The notes beneath the pieces are model-generated. The model ran no database searches, was not told where the DNA came from, and worked only from the letters and a program-made list of their open reading frames with translations. DNA of 64,000 nt from Bradyrhizobium sp. B097 (GTDB lineage Bacteria > Pseudomonadota > Alphaproteobacteria > Rhizobiales > Xanthobacteraceae): contig NZ_CP152412.1 of the NCBI RefSeq assembly GCF_038957035.1, forward strand, positions 9,110,501-9,174,500. The letters run 5' to 3'. The position numbers and the translations under genes were made by a program. Of this stretch, positions 28,819 to 38,284 are shown piece by piece. Position 1 is the stretch's first letter, and each line of letters starts with the position of its first letter.

Positions 28819-30152
28819 GCGAAGTCAGCTCCGAGTGCGCGCATCATCGGAATGAAATCCGGGAAACTGGTGGCGATGAAAGCGGTGTCATCGATCTTCA
28901 CCGGCCGATCCGAAGCACAGCCCATCACCAGCGCCGACATCGCGATGCGATGATCCATGTGGGTGGCAACGAGGCCGCCGCCTGGAACGTGGCCACGGCC
29001 CTCGACGATCAGATCATCGCCGGAAACCTCGACCTTGACGCCGTTGACGCGCAGCATGTCAGCGGTGGCTTCGAGACGGTCGGATTCCTTGACGCGCAGC
29101 TCCTGCAGTCCGCGCATGATCGTGGTGCCCTCGGCGAACGCAGCGGCGACCGCCAGCACCAGATATTCGTCGATCATCGATGGCGCGCGCTCCGGCGGCA
29201 CCTCGACGCCCTTCAGCTTCGAGGCCCGCACGCGCAATTGCGCCATCGGCTCGCCGGCATCGCCGCGCACATCGCTCTCCTCGATCGAGGCGCCCATTTC
29301 GCGCAAGGTGGTGAACAGGCCGGTGCGCAGCGGATTGGTCATCACGTCGGAGAACACGACGTCGGACCCTCCGACGATCAGCGCCGCCACGATCGGGAAC
29401 GACGCCGAGGACGGATCGGCGGGCACCACGACCTCAGCGCCGTGCAGCTCGGGCTCGCCATTCAGCGAGATCCTGCGGCCGTGGCTGCCTTCCTTGTCCG
29501 TGGAGATCTCGGCGCCGAAATGCTTCAGCATCAGCTCGGTGTGGTCGCGGCTCGCCTCCTGCTCGATGACCGTGGTGATGCCAGGCGCGGACAGGCCCGC
29601 CAGCAGCACCGCGGACTTGATCTGGGCCGAGGCGACCGGGGTCTTGTAGACGATCGGTACCGGATAGCGGGCGCCGTGCAGGGTGAGCGGCAGCCTGCCG
29701 CCCTCCCTGATGTCGCTGGTCCGGGCGCCCATCAGCTCCAAGGGATCGAGAATCCGGCGCATCGGCCGCGTACGCAGCGAGGCGTCGCCGTCGAAGATGG
29801 CCGCGATCGGGCAGCCGGCCACCGCGCCCATCACCAGCCGGCAGCCGGTGCCGGAATTGCCGAAATCGAGCGGAGCCGAGGGCTGGGCGAATCCACCGAC
29901 CCCGACGCCTGCGACCGACCAGGCAAAAGGCGCCGTCCGCTCCACCTTGGCGCCCAGCGCGCGCATGGATTTGGCGGTATTGAGGACGTCCTCGCCCTCC
30001 AGAAGGCCGGAAATGCGGGTTTCGCCGACCGAAAGCGCCCCGAGGATCAGGGCACGGTGGGAAATCGATTTGTCGCCGGGAACGCGGACCTTGCCGGCCA
30101 AGGGGCCGCAAACGCGCGATTCCAGCGGGGTCGGGGTGTCGGAATGAGCCAA
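28815..30152 (-). CDS. aroA: 3-phosphoshikimate 1-carboxyvinyltransferase (EPSP synthase, class II)
   Basis: About 445 residues. Transfers enolpyruvyl from PEP to shikimate-3-phosphate. Motifs [63 protein letters not shown] and [12 protein letters not shown] are intact. The sequence follows the Agrobacterium CP4-like class, but the residue matching CP4 Ala100 is Gly101, the usual state in sensitive enzymes. I prefer the TTG at 30152, with GAGAGGA upstream; an in-frame GTG at 30185 is possible. It starts the aroA-cmk operon, divergent from the FYDLN gene. Confidence 0.94.
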   Translation of the reverse strand: MAHSDTPTPLESRVCGPLAGKVRVPGDKSISHRALILGALSVGETRISGLLEGEDVLNTAKSMRALGAKVERTAPFAWSVAGVGVGGFAQPSAPLDFGNSGTGCRLVMGAVAGCPIAAIFDGDASLRTRPMRRILDPLELMGARTSDIREGGRLPLTLHGARYPVPIVYKTPVASAQIKSAVLLAGLSAPGITTVIEQEASRDHTELMLKHFGAEISTDKEGSHGRRISLNGEPELHGAEVVVPADPSSASFPIVAALIVGGSDVVFSDVMTNPLRTGLFTTLREMGASIEESDVRGDAGEPMAQLRVRASKLKGVEVPPERAPSMIDEYLVLAVAAAFAEGTTIMRGLQELRVKESDRLEATADMLRVNGVKVEVSGDDLIVEGRGHVPGGGLVATHMDHRIAMSALVMGCASDRPVKIDDTAFIATSFPDFIPMMRALGADFA

Positions 30153-30289
30153 GATTGTGTCCTCTCGCGCCGCGGCAGGTATCACATAGGCAACACCGCG
30201 TCACGCGCCCGTCACTTGCGCACAAACCGCTATTGACAGCGGCTCCTCAACTAGCCAAGTGAAGCACCGTTTTTCAGCAAAATTCTGGG

Positions 30290-30709
30290 ATGACCACGTT
30301 GGCTAAGTCCGAGCTCGGAACCAAGCGCATTTGCCCGACCACGGGCAAGAAGTTCTACGACCTCAACAAGAATCCGGTGATTTCGCCCTACACCGGTGAG
30401 GTCGTGCCGATCGCGCCTGTCGCCCCGCCGCGGGGCGGCCGTGGCGCCACCGTCAGTTCGCCTGCGACCGCCGCCGAGATGCCCGAGGCGGCCGAGACCG
30501 AAGAGTTGGTCTCGCTCGAGGAGGCCGATGCCGAGGAGAACACCGGCAAGGTCAAGGCCGTGGTTCCCGAGTCCGAGGACGATATCGAGGTCGACGAGAC
30601 CATCGACGACGATGACGACGACGATTCGACCTTCATCGCCGACGAGGAAGAGGGCGATGAGGACGTGACCGATATTATTGGTGACGTCGGCGGTGACGAA
30701 GAGACTTGA
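30290..30709 (+). CDS. TIGR02300 / FYDLN-acid family protein
   Basis: 139 residues. The short conserved head LGTKRICPTTGKKFYDLNKN gives the family its name (FYDLN) and looks like half of a zinc-binding treble-clef. The rest is a long acidic tail with runs of Asp/Glu (DDDDDDD near residue 110). The family is restricted to alphaproteobacteria and its function is unknown. It is divergent from aroA. A perfect AGATCGGCGCCGATCT dyad just after the stop may end transcription. Confidence 0.9.
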   Translation: MTTLAKSELGTKRICPTTGKKFYDLNKNPVISPYTGEVVPIAPVAPPRGGRGATVSSPATAAEMPEAAETEELVSLEEADAEENTGKVKAVVPESEDDIEVDETIDDDDDDDSTFIADEEEGDEDVTDIIGDVGGDEET

Positions 30710-30803
30710 GATCGGCGCCGATCTATGATCAACGGTGCTGCCGCGCGAGTCATCTAGGCCGCGCGGGCCGGGATCGATCCCCCAGGATCATCCCACTGGA
30801 TAA

Positions 30804-30875
<72 letters not shown>

Positions 30876-30879
<4 letters not shown>

Positions 30880-30940
30880 CGCTTCGCCCTTCAGGCTACG
30901 CGTGGCGCAGCCACGAGTTGCCTGAAGGGCGAAGCGTGGT
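30876..30940. repeat. Perfect 21-bp inverted repeat starting inside tRNA-Ala
   Basis: The arm at 30876-30896 (starting ACCACGCTTCGCCC) is exactly mirrored at 30920-30940 (ending GGGCGAAGCGTGGT). Between them a second stem, CGTGGC-GCA-GCCACG (30901-30915), extends the cruciform. The left arm includes the tRNA 3' end. A partial copy of the arm (GAAGGGCGAAG) recurs at about 30955-30965. There is no T-run, so it is not a standard terminator. A decayed nuclease gene follows. Confidence 0.92.
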
Positions 30941-31005
30941 GTCCGGCGTAGCCCGAAGGGCGAAGACGGACTGCCAAGGGTTCTACTCCCGTCGGGCTTC
31001 AGTGG

Positions 31006-31251
31006 ATGCGAATGTGGTACGTCTACATCATCCGCAGCATCAACTTCCCTGATCAGGAATACGTTGGCGCCACCGAGGATCTGAAACGGCGGATTCCCGA
31101 GCACAATGCCGGCAAGTCCGCGCACACCTCAAAATTCAGGCCGTGACAGCTCGTCTGGTACTGCGCATTTCCGGACAAGTACAAAGCTCTGGCATTCGAG
31201 AAATATCTCAAATCCCATAGCGGCCGCGCCTTCGCCAAGAAGCGTCTCTAA
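31006..31251 (+). pseudogene. GIY-YIG endonuclease, broken by one internal stop
   Basis: The frame from ATG 31006 reads MRMWYVYIIRSINFPDQEYV, then GATEDLKRRIPEHNAG and KSAHTSKFRP, followed by TGA at 31144-31146. It continues in the same frame with QLVWYCAFPDKYKALAFEKY and LKSHSGRAFAKKRL to TAA at 31249. The whole is a small single-domain GIY-YIG (UvrC-like) nuclease of about 80 residues. Intact relatives normally have Trp where the TGA sits (PWxLVWY), so one TGG-to-TGA change explains the break. The gene follows tRNA-Ala and its inverted repeat. It is either a true pseudogene or a sequencing error. Confidence 0.8.
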
Positions 31252-31261
31252 CCACGCCCCA

Positions 31262-31741
31262 CTACTCCCCCAGCACCGCATTGAGCCGGTCGCGCAGCGC
31301 GACGATTTCATCCTTCATCGCCATCAACTCGCCAACCGTACAGTCCGAGGCCGCAAGGATCGACTGCGGAACGGCCTTGGCCTTTTCGCGCAGCGCGTGG
31401 CCCTGCGGCGTCAGTGCGATCAGCACGACCCGCTCGTCTTCGGTGCTGCGGGTCCGCTTGATCAGTTCCGCCGCTTCGAGCCGTTTCAGCAGCGGTGTCA
31501 GCGTGCCGGAATCCAGGAACAGGCGCTCGCCGAGGTCCTTCACCGGCACGTCGTCGCGCTCCCATAGCGCCAGCATCACGAGATACTGCGGATAGGTCAG
31601 CCCGAGCCGGTCGAGCAGCGGCTTGTAGACCCGGTTGAAGGCGTGCGCGGTCGAATAGACCGCAAAGCAGATCTGGTTATCGAGCCGCAGCGCCTGATCC
31701 GCCGCCGTCTGTTTCCTGACCATGATTCCCATCGAATCCAT
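31262..31741 (-). CDS. ohrR: OhrR, MarR-type organic peroxide sensor
   Basis: 159 residues. OhrR represses ohr until oxidised. RLDNQICFAVYSTAHAFNRV carries the peroxidatic Cys25; LGLTYPQYLVMLALWERDDV leads into the winged helix (GERLFLDSGTLTPLLKRLE, RSTEDERVVLIALT). A second Cys near residue 134 (ASDCTVGEL) suggests the two-cysteine Xanthomonas-type mechanism. It is divergent from ohr across a 154-base region with two matching palindromes. ATG at 31732 is an alternative start. Confidence 0.93.
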   Translation of the reverse strand: MDSMGIMVRKQTAADQALRLDNQICFAVYSTAHAFNRVYKPLLDRLGLTYPQYLVMLALWERDDVPVKDLGERLFLDSGTLTPLLKRLEAAELIKRTRSTEDERVVLIALTPQGHALREKAKAVPQSILAASDCTVGELMAMKDEIVALRDRLNAVLGE

Positions 31742-31782
31742 CTCGTTTCCGGGTCATTCTGGGCTCACAGGACCGCGGATTC

Positions 31783-31831
31783 AATTGCGAACAATTAAAT
31801 GTGAGGCCGCATAATTTATATTGCGCACAAT
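31783..31831. promoter_or_regulatory. Two palindromes, likely OhrR operators
   Basis: ATTGCGAACAAT (31784-31795) and ATTGCGCACAAT (31820-31831) differ at one central base and are spaced 36 bp apart. They sit in the AT-rich divergent promoter region of ohrR and ohr. MarR-type OhrR proteins bind such ATTG/CAAT dyads. Confidence 0.7.
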
Positions 31832-31895
31832 CTAATTGGATGCAATACATAGCACGTCGAATTCGAACTGAAGTCCAAACCCAAGGGAGACCACA

Positions 31896-32321
31896 ATGTC
31901 TGTGAACGTGCTCTATAAGACCAGCGCCAAGGCAACCGGCGGCCGCGACGGCCATGCGGCAACGCTCGACGGCGCGCTCGACGTCAAGCTCACGACCCCG
32001 AAGGAGCTCGGTGGCGGCGGTGGCGCCGGCAACAATCCGGAGCAGCTGTTCGCAGCCGGCTATGCCGCCTGCTTCATCGGCGCCATGAAGTTCGTCGCCT
32101 CCCAGGGCGGTCCCAAGGTTCCCGCCGACGCCTCGGTGACCTCGACAGTCGGCATCGGCCCGCGCTCGGAAGGCGGCTTCGGCCTCGCCGTCGATCTCGC
32201 CGTCTCGCTGCCCGGCCTGTCCCGGGCCGACGCCGAAGCGCTGGTCGAGAAGGCCCACCATGTGTGCCCCTATTCCAACGCGACCCGCGGCAATGTCGAC
32301 GTCAAGCTGAGCGTCGTCTAA
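31896..32321 (+). CDS. ohr: Organic hydroperoxide resistance protein Ohr
   Basis: 141 residues, OsmC-fold thiol peroxidase that reduces organic hydroperoxides. Both catalytic cysteines are visible: [17 protein letters not shown] and [15 protein letters not shown]. The start is preceded by AAGGGAG. Regulated by the divergent OhrR. A 13-bp hairpin follows the stop. Confidence 0.96.
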   Translation: MSVNVLYKTSAKATGGRDGHAATLDGALDVKLTTPKELGGGGGAGNNPEQLFAAGYAACFIGAMKFVASQGGPKVPADASVTSTVGIGPRSEGGFGLAVDLAVSLPGLSRADAEALVEKAHHVCPYSNATRGNVDVKLSVV

Positions 32322-32335
32322 CTCACCGACTGCCG

Positions 32336-32366
32336 ATAGTCCGCCACGTGCCGCGTGGCGGACTAT
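32336..32366 (+). terminator. Probable terminator of ohr
   Basis: Perfect 13-bp stem ATAGTCCGCCACG / CGTGGCGGACTAT with loop TGCCG, then TGCGTTTC. The stem is very stable but the T-run is poor. It starts 15 bases after the ohr stop. Confidence 0.65.
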
Positions 32367-32538
32367 TGCGTTTCAAGAGAGCATTGCAGATGCCAGTTCG
32401 CTCTTTTCAGTTCGCTTGGCGAACGCACGCGCCGCCTGCTGCATGGGCCTGCGCCGACGGAAGCATTGCTGCCTCGCCTGAAGACCGTTAGCTCTGGGAC
32501 CCTCGTTATCCGATCCCAACTGAGCGAAGGTTGTTTCC

Positions 32539-33744
32539 ATGAATACCCCAGCAGCTACGGGCGCGATGACCGGACTGCGCGTGATCGATCTGACGCGCGT
32601 GCTCGGCGGCCCGTATTGCACCCAGATCCTTGCCGACCACGGCGCCGACGTGATCAAGGTCGAGCCGCCCGCCGGCGACGAGGTGCGCGACTGGGGCCCT
32701 CCCTTCCATGAGGAAGACGCGGCCTATTTCGTCGGCATCAACCGCAACAAGCGCTCGATCGGCCTCGACCTCGCCTCCGAGGGTGGACGCGCAGTGCTGA
32801 TGAAGATGCTCGAGACCGCCGACGTGCTGATCGAGAACTTCAAGCCGGGCACGCTCGACAAATGGGGCATCGGCAACGACGTACTGCGTGCGAAATTTCC
32901 GCGCCTCGTGCATTGCCGGATCTCCGGCTTCGGCGCCGACGGCCCGCGCGGCGGCAATCCCGGCTATGACGCGATCATCCAGGCGATGACCGGCATGATC
33001 GCGGCGACCGGCTCGCCGGAGAGCGGCCCGATGCGCATCGGCGTGCCGCTGGTCGACATCACGACCGGGCTCTATGCGGCGATCGGCATCCTGATGGCGC
33101 TGTCGGAGCGGCAGCGCTCGGGGCTCGGCCAGTTCATCGAGACCACGCTGTACGAGACCGGGCTTGCGATCATGCATCCGCATACCGCGAACTATTTCAT
33201 GCATGGCAAGCCGCCACAGCTCACCGGCAACGAGCACCCGAACCTCGTTCCCTACGCGATCTTCCCGACCAAGACCGACAACATCTTCATCGGCGTCGGC
33301 AATGACGGCACCTTCCGGAAGCTCGCCAAGGAAATCGGCAAGCCGGAGCTCGGCACCGATCCGCGCTTTGCCCGCAACAAGGACCGCATCGCCAACCGCG
33401 ATGCGCTGCGCGCCGAGCTTGCCGCGGTGTTCAGCCAGCACGAGGCCGAGCCGCTGTGCAACCGGCTGCTCGCTGCCGGCCTGCCGGCTGGCCCCGTGCA
33501 GAAGATCGACCAGGCGCTGACCAACCCGCACACGATCCATCGCGGCGACGTCATCGAGAAGGATTGGTACAAGGGCGTCGCCTCGCCGATCCGCCTCGAA
33601 CGCACCAAGCCGAGCCTGCGCCGCACGCCACCGAAGTTCAGCCAGCACGCTGCGGAGGTGCTCGGCGAGTTCGGCTACTCCAGGGACGAGATCAACAGCC
33701 TGGTCGACAAGGGCGTGGTCTGCGGTCCCCAGCGCAAGCGCTAA
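32539..33744 (+). CDS. CaiB/BaiF family CoA transferase
   Basis: 401 residues, class III CoA transferase fold, which swaps CoA between carboxylic acids through an Asp-linked intermediate. MTGLRVIDLTRVLGGPYCTQ, ADHGADVIKVEPPAGDEVRD, INRNKRSIGLDLAS, IENFKPGTLDKWG and CRISGFGADGP are family signatures. Asp173 in VPLVDITTGLYAAIG is the probable nucleophile. Substrates cannot be told from the sequence; nearest relatives serve formyl-CoA, succinate or carnitine-type acids. It stands alone, not in an evident operon. Confidence 0.9.
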   Translation: MNTPAATGAMTGLRVIDLTRVLGGPYCTQILADHGADVIKVEPPAGDEVRDWGPPFHEEDAAYFVGINRNKRSIGLDLASEGGRAVLMKMLETADVLIENFKPGTLDKWGIGNDVLRAKFPRLVHCRISGFGADGPRGGNPGYDAIIQAMTGMIAATGSPESGPMRIGVPLVDITTGLYAAIGILMALSERQRSGLGQFIETTLYETGLAIMHPHTANYFMHGKPPQLTGNEHPNLVPYAIFPTKTDNIFIGVGNDGTFRKLAKEIGKPELGTDPRFARNKDRIANRDALRAELAAVFSQHEAEPLCNRLLAAGLPAGPVQKIDQALTNPHTIHRGDVIEKDWYKGVASPIRLERTKPSLRRTPPKFSQHAAEVLGEFGYSRDEINSLVDKGVVCGPQRKR

Positions 33745-33761
33745 AAGCGTATTCGAGCAAA

Positions 33762-33840
33762 GCCCGTCCCGCACGCGATGCGGGATGGGCAAGCCAACAC
33801 ATCGCCCCTGCGGTGCAACGTCGCGTCCGGCGTTGCACCG
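33762..33840 (+). other. Two consecutive hairpins after the CoA transferase gene
   Basis: The first stem is GCCCGTCCCGCA / TGCGGGATGGGC (33762-33790, one G-T pair). The second is CGGTGCAACG / CGTTGCACCG (33811-33840). Neither has its own T-run, though TTTTTT follows at about 33866. They may form a transcription end for the CoA transferase gene or be part of an intergenic repeat. Confidence 0.5.
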
Positions 33841-33993
33841 CACGCACGCGGCTGCGTTCTCCGCCTTTTTTAGCGCTTCCCTTTGCTTCGGCTTCCCCCG
33901 TACCATGGCTTTCGTTTATACGGTCATTTGAACGTCATCCGGCGCTGATAACGCGCCCAACGAAAGATGGTGTTCCAACCGGAGGGGCTTTTG

Positions 33994-35310
33994 ATGATTT
34001 TCAGACGACTCGGCGCTGCTGCGGCAGCCGCTGCCACGCTTGTATTCGCGTCGCCTGCGTTTGCAGTGACGGAAATTCAGTGGTGGCACGCGATGACCGG
34101 CGCCAACAACGATGTCATCGTCAAGCTGGCCAACGACTTCAACACCTCGCAGTCCGACTACAAGGTGATCCCGACCTACAAGGGCGGCTACGCCGACACC
34201 ATGAACGCCGGCATCGCCGCGTTCCGCGCCGGCAACGCGCCGCACATCATGCAGGTGTTCGAGGTCGGCACCGCGACGATGATGGCCGCCACCGGCGCCG
34301 TCAAACCGGTCTACAAGCTGATGGCCGACGCCGGCGAGAAGTTCGATCCGAGCGTCTATCTGCCTGCGATCACCGGCTATTACTCGACCTCGAAGGGCGA
34401 GATGCTGTCGTTCCCCTTCAACTCGTCGTCGACCGTGATGTGGGTCAATCTCGATGCGCTGAAGAAGGCCAACATCGCGGAGATCCCGAAGACCTGGCCG
34501 CAAGTGTTCGAGGACGCCAAGAAACTGAAGGCGGCCGGCTACACCACCTGCGGCTTCTCCGGCTCGTGGGTCACCTGGGTCAATCTCGAGCAGCTCTCGG
34601 CCTGGCACAACGTGCCGCTCGCCAGCAAGGCCAACGGCCTCGACGGCTTCGACACCGTGCTCGAATTCAACGGCCCGCTGCAGGTCAAGCATCTCGAGAA
34701 CCTGGTCGAGCTGCAGAAGGACAAGACCTACGACTACGCCGGCCGCACCAACACCGGCGAAGGCCGCTTCACCGCGGGCGAGTGCCCGATCTACCTGACC
34801 TCGTCGGCCTTCTTCGGCAACGTCAAGGCGCAGGCCAAGTTCAACTTCACCGCCGCGCCGATGCCGTATTATCCCGACGCCAAGGGCGCACCGCAGAACT
34901 CGATCATCGGCGGCGCCTCGCTCTGGGTGATGGGCGGCAAGTCGGCTGAGGAATACAAGGGCGTGGCCAAGTTCCTGACCTTCCTCTCGGATACCGACCG
35001 CCAGATCTGGATCCACAAGGCCTCGGGCTATCTGCCGATCACCAAGGCCGCCTACGCCAAGGCTAAGGAAGAGGGCTTCTACAAGGACCAGCCCTATCTG
35101 GAGACCCCGCTGCTCGAACTCACCAACAAGGAGCCGACCGAGAATTCCCGCGGTCTGCGCCTCGGCAACATGGTGCAGCTCCGCGACATGTGGTCGGAGG
35201 AGATCGAGCAGGCGCTGGCCGGCAAGAAGACCGCCAAGCAGGCGCTGGACTCGGCCGTCGAGCGCGGCAACCAGATGCTGCGGCAATTTGAAAAGACCGC
35301 CGTCCACTGA
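33994..35310 (+). CDS. ugpB: UgpB, periplasmic sn-glycerol-3-phosphate binding protein
   Basis: 438 residues. A signal peptide (MIFRRLGAAAAAAATLVFA, then SPAFA) precedes VTEIQWWHAMTGANND, the UgpB-type N-terminus. The body follows family 1 solute-binding proteins (PTYKGGYADTMNAGIAAFRA, FPFNSSSTVMWVNLDAL, GEGRFTAGECPIYLTSSA). It delivers glycerol-3-phosphate or glycerophosphodiesters to UgpAE. ATG at 33994 is chosen because GGAGGGG lies 7 bases upstream. It heads ugpBAEC. Confidence 0.93.
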   Translation: MIFRRLGAAAAAAATLVFASPAFAVTEIQWWHAMTGANNDVIVKLANDFNTSQSDYKVIPTYKGGYADTMNAGIAAFRAGNAPHIMQVFEVGTATMMAATGAVKPVYKLMADAGEKFDPSVYLPAITGYYSTSKGEMLSFPFNSSSTVMWVNLDALKKANIAEIPKTWPQVFEDAKKLKAAGYTTCGFSGSWVTWVNLEQLSAWHNVPLASKANGLDGFDTVLEFNGPLQVKHLENLVELQKDKTYDYAGRTNTGEGRFTAGECPIYLTSSAFFGNVKAQAKFNFTAAPMPYYPDAKGAPQNSIIGGASLWVMGGKSAEEYKGVAKFLTFLSDTDRQIWIHKASGYLPITKAAYAKAKEEGFYKDQPYLETPLLELTNKEPTENSRGLRLGNMVQLRDMWSEEIEQALAGKKTAKQALDSAVERGNQMLRQFEKTAVH

Positions 35311-35318
35311 CATGATGG

Positions 35319-35425
35319 GCTAAAGCGCGATGAAGATCGGGTTGAATCGTCACCGCGCTTTAGCTTCTTGTTTGAGCATGATCTTTTCGGAAAACCGCTT
35401 CGCACTTTTCCGGATCATGCTTTAG
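35319..35425. repeat. Palindromic mosaic repeat between ugpB and ugpA
   Basis: Two nested inverted repeats. GCTAAAGCGCG (35319-35329) pairs with CGCGCTTTAGC (35354-35364). GCATGATC (35376-35383) pairs with GATCATGC (35413-35420), with CGGAAAA/TTTTCCG inside. It is a widespread type of intergenic repeat in Rhizobiales genomes. Its position inside an operon, after the binding-protein gene, could protect the ugpB mRNA end and raise the binding protein over the permease. Confidence 0.85.
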
Positions 35426-35472
35426 GCAACCGGCAGGCCGCAAGCGCGCGGCCTGCCAATTCTTGCGAGATC

Positions 35473-36354
35473 ATGCAAAAGCAAGCGATTTTCCAGTCAA
35501 AGCTGTTGCCTTACGCGCTGGTTGCCCCGCAACTCGCGATCGTTCTGATTTTTTTCTACTGGCCGGCCGCGCAGGCGGTGATCCAATCCTTCCTGCTGCA
35601 GGACGCTTTCGGCCTTTCGACCACCTTCGTGTGGTTCGAGAACTATCTCGAATTGTTCAAGGACCCGGCCTATTTCGCGGCGATCGTCCGAACCTTCGCG
35701 TTCTCGCTTGCGATCGCGGTCTCCTCGCTGTCGTTCGCGCTGCTGCTCGCGGTGATGGCCGACAAGCCGCTGCGCGGCTCGACGCTCTACCGCACGCTGC
35801 TGATCTGGCCCTACGCGGTCGCACCGCCGGTGGTCGGCGTGCTCTGGGTGTTCATGCTGCATCCCTCGCTCGGCGTGCTGTCGCGCTATCTGCGCGCCAT
35901 GGGCGTTGACTGGAATCCATTGCTCGACGGCGACCAGGCTGCAGCCCTGATCATCCTCGCCGCGGCCTGGAAGCAGATCTCCTACAATTTCCTGTTCTTC
36001 CTCGCCGGGCTGCAGAGCATCCCGAAGAGCGTGATCGAGGCCGCCGCGATCGACGGCGCCCGCCCGATGCGGCGGTTCTGGACCGTGATCTTCCCGCTGC
36101 TGTCGCCGACCATCTTCTTCCTGTTGGTGATCAACATCGTCTACGCCTTCTTCGACACCTTCGGCATCATCGACACGATGACTCGCGGCGGCCCCGGCAA
36201 GGCGACTGAGACGCTAGTCTACAAGGTCTATACGGATGGCCTGCTCGGCGGCAATCTCGGCTCCTCCGCAGCACAGTCGGTCATCCTGATGGTCATCGTC
36301 GTCGTGCTGACGGGAATTCAGTTCCGCTTCGTCGAACGCAAGGTGACCTACTGA
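35473..36354 (+). CDS. ugpA: UgpA, glycerol-3-phosphate ABC permease
   Basis: 293 residues with six membrane helices, starting [20 protein letters not shown]. The EAA loop ([28 protein letters not shown]) that contacts UgpC is intact. ATG at 35473 is preferred; the in-frame ATG at 35368 lies within the repeat. The stop overlaps the ugpE start (TGATG). Confidence 0.93.
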   Translation: MQKQAIFQSKLLPYALVAPQLAIVLIFFYWPAAQAVIQSFLLQDAFGLSTTFVWFENYLELFKDPAYFAAIVRTFAFSLAIAVSSLSFALLLAVMADKPLRGSTLYRTLLIWPYAVAPPVVGVLWVFMLHPSLGVLSRYLRAMGVDWNPLLDGDQAAALIILAAAWKQISYNFLFFLAGLQSIPKSVIEAAAIDGARPMRRFWTVIFPLLSPTIFFLLVINIVYAFFDTFGIIDTMTRGGPGKATETLVYKVYTDGLLGGNLGSSAAQSVILMVIVVVLTGIQFRFVERKVTY

Positions 36355-37202
36355 TGGTCGAGGAGGAAGGCTTTCAGCGCTATCTGGCTCACGCCATCCT
36401 GTGGATCGGGATCGCGATCGTCGCCTTCCCGGTCTATCTGGCGATCGTCGCCTCGACCCAGGACAATGCCGTCATCGCCAACGGCCAGATGTCGCTGTTG
36501 CCCGGCGGCCATTTTTTCGAGACCTACTACCAGACGCTGTTTGTCGGCACGAGCGGCTCGACCCGCGAGCCGGTGCTCAACATGATGCTGAACTCGCTGA
36601 TCATGGCGCTGCTGATCGCGGTCGGCAAAATCGCGATCTCGATCATCTCGGCCTACGCGATCGTCTATTTCCGATTTCCGTTCCGGATGGCGATCTTCTG
36701 GATCATCTTCATCACCTTGATGCTGCCGGTCGAGGTGCGCATCTATCCGACCTACAAGATCGTCGCCGACCTGCATCTGCTCGACAGCTATGCCGGCCTG
36801 TCGCTGCCGCTGATCGCCTCGGCGACTGCGACGCTGCTGTTCCGGCAGTTCTTCATGACCGTGCCGGACGAGTTGCTGGAGGCCTCGCGCATCGACGGCG
36901 CGGGCCCGTTCCGCTTCTTCTGGGATACGCTGCTGCCGCTGTCGCGCACCAACATGGCCGCGTTGTTCGTGATCCTCTTCATCCTCGGCTGGAATCAGTA
37001 TCTCTGGCCGCTTTTGATCACCACGCGCGACGACATGCAGACCATCCAGGTCGGCATCCGCAAGATGATCACCACGACCGATGCGCTGACCGAATGGCCC
37101 GTGGTGATGGCGACCGCACTGCTCGCGATGCTGCCGCCGGTGTTCGTCGTCGTCGTGATGCAGAAACTGTTCGTGCGCGGATTGGTGGAGACGGAAAAGT
37201 AA
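36354..37202 (+). CDS. ugpE: UgpE, glycerol-3-phosphate ABC permease
   Basis: 282 residues, six membrane helices, second permease of the importer. EAA loop: [20 protein letters not shown] followed by [13 protein letters not shown]. It overlaps ugpA by 1 base and ugpC by 1 base (TAATG), so the three are translationally coupled. Confidence 0.93.
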   Translation: MVEEEGFQRYLAHAILWIGIAIVAFPVYLAIVASTQDNAVIANGQMSLLPGGHFFETYYQTLFVGTSGSTREPVLNMMLNSLIMALLIAVGKIAISIISAYAIVYFRFPFRMAIFWIIFITLMLPVEVRIYPTYKIVADLHLLDSYAGLSLPLIASATATLLFRQFFMTVPDELLEASRIDGAGPFRFFWDTLLPLSRTNMAALFVILFILGWNQYLWPLLITTRDDMQTIQVGIRKMITTTDALTEWPVVMATALLAMLPPVFVVVVMQKLFVRGLVETEK

Positions 37203-38284
37203 TGGCTAACGTCACGCTGCGCAGCGTCCGCAAGACCTATCCCGGCGGCTTCGAGGCCATCAAGGGCGTCGATGTCGACGTCGGCGACGGCCAGTTCTGC
37301 GTGCTGGTCGGGCCAAGCGGTTGCGGCAAGTCCACGCTGCTGCGCATGGTCGCGGGGCTCGAGACCATCACCGGCGGCGAGATCGACATCGGCGGCCGCA
37401 TCGTCAACCAGATCGAGCCTGCCGATCGCGACATCGCGATGGTGTTCCAGAACTACGCGCTCTATCCGCATATGAGCGTCTACAACAACATGGCCTACGG
37501 CCTGCGCAACCGCGGCATGGCCGAAGCCGAGGTCAAGACCCGCGTCGAGGAAGCCGCGCGCGTCCTCGAGCTCTCGCCGATGCTGGAGCGCAAGCCGCGC
37601 CAGCTGTCCGGCGGCCAGCGCCAGCGCGTCGCGATGGGCCGCGCCATCGTGCGCCAGCCGAAAGTCTTCCTGTTCGACGAGCCGCTGTCGAACCTCGACG
37701 CCAAGCTGCGCATCGCGATGCGGGTCGAGATCCGCAAGCTGCAGCGCCGGCTCAACACCACCTCGATCTATGTCACCCACGACCAGCTCGAGGCGATGAC
37801 GCTCGCCGACATCCTCGTGGTCATGAATGGCGGCCAGGTCGAGCAGATCGGCAATCCGCTGGATATCTATCAGAAGCCGGCGACCACCTTCGTCGCCTCC
37901 TTCATCGGCGCCCCGCCGATGAACCTGATGCCGCTGCGCTCGGACGAGCTGACCTCCCAGATCGCGGGCGCCGATGGCGCCGGCATCGTCGGCATCCGGC
38001 CGGAGGATTTCGTGATCACCGGCGAGACCGCCTCCGGCGGCGTCGCGCTCGGCCTGACGGTCGAGGCGATCGAGCACGTCGGCGCCGAGACCTTCGTCTA
38101 CGGCAGCCGCCAGCGCGAGGAACGGGCCATCGCCGCCAATCCGGGCGAACTGCCGCCCGGCGAAGTGATCGTCCGGGTTCCCGGCGCCACGGGGCCTGCG
38201 ATCGGCGAGCAGATCCGGGCGGTCGCGCCGCGCGACAAACTGCATCTTTTTACCGCTGACGGCCGCAAGCGCGTCGGCCCGTAA
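37202..38284 (+). CDS. ugpC: UgpC, ABC transporter ATP-binding protein
   Basis: 360 residues of the MalK/UgpC type. Walker [20 protein letters not shown]-loop [14 protein letters not shown], signature [16 protein letters not shown], Walker [16 protein letters not shown] and the switch His in [14 protein letters not shown] are intact, followed by a C-terminal OB-like regulatory domain ([10 protein letters not shown]). Long in-frame extension upstream (to 36401) overlaps ugpE in another frame and is not used. No ugpQ phosphodiesterase follows. Confidence 0.94.
   Translation: MANVTLRSVRKTYPGGFEAIKGVDVDVGDGQFCVLVGPSGCGKSTLLRMVAGLETITGGEIDIGGRIVNQIEPADRDIAMVFQNYALYPHMSVYNNMAYGLRNRGMAEAEVKTRVEEAARVLELSPMLERKPRQLSGGQRQRVAMGRAIVRQPKVFLFDEPLSNLDAKLRIAMRVEIRKLQRRLNTTSIYVTHDQLEAMTLADILVVMNGGQVEQIGNPLDIYQKPATTFVASFIGAPPMNLMPLRSDELTSQIAGADGAGIVGIRPEDFVITGETASGGVALGLTVEAIEHVGAETFVYGSRQREERAIAANPGELPPGEVIVRVPGATGPAIGEQIRAVAPRDKLHLFTADGRKRVGP

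Noticed and set aside
37202..38284. Maltose/trehalose MalK instead of UgpC
   Set aside because: The ATPase alone cannot decide, but the binding protein and permeases upstream are of the Ugp type and are coupled to it.
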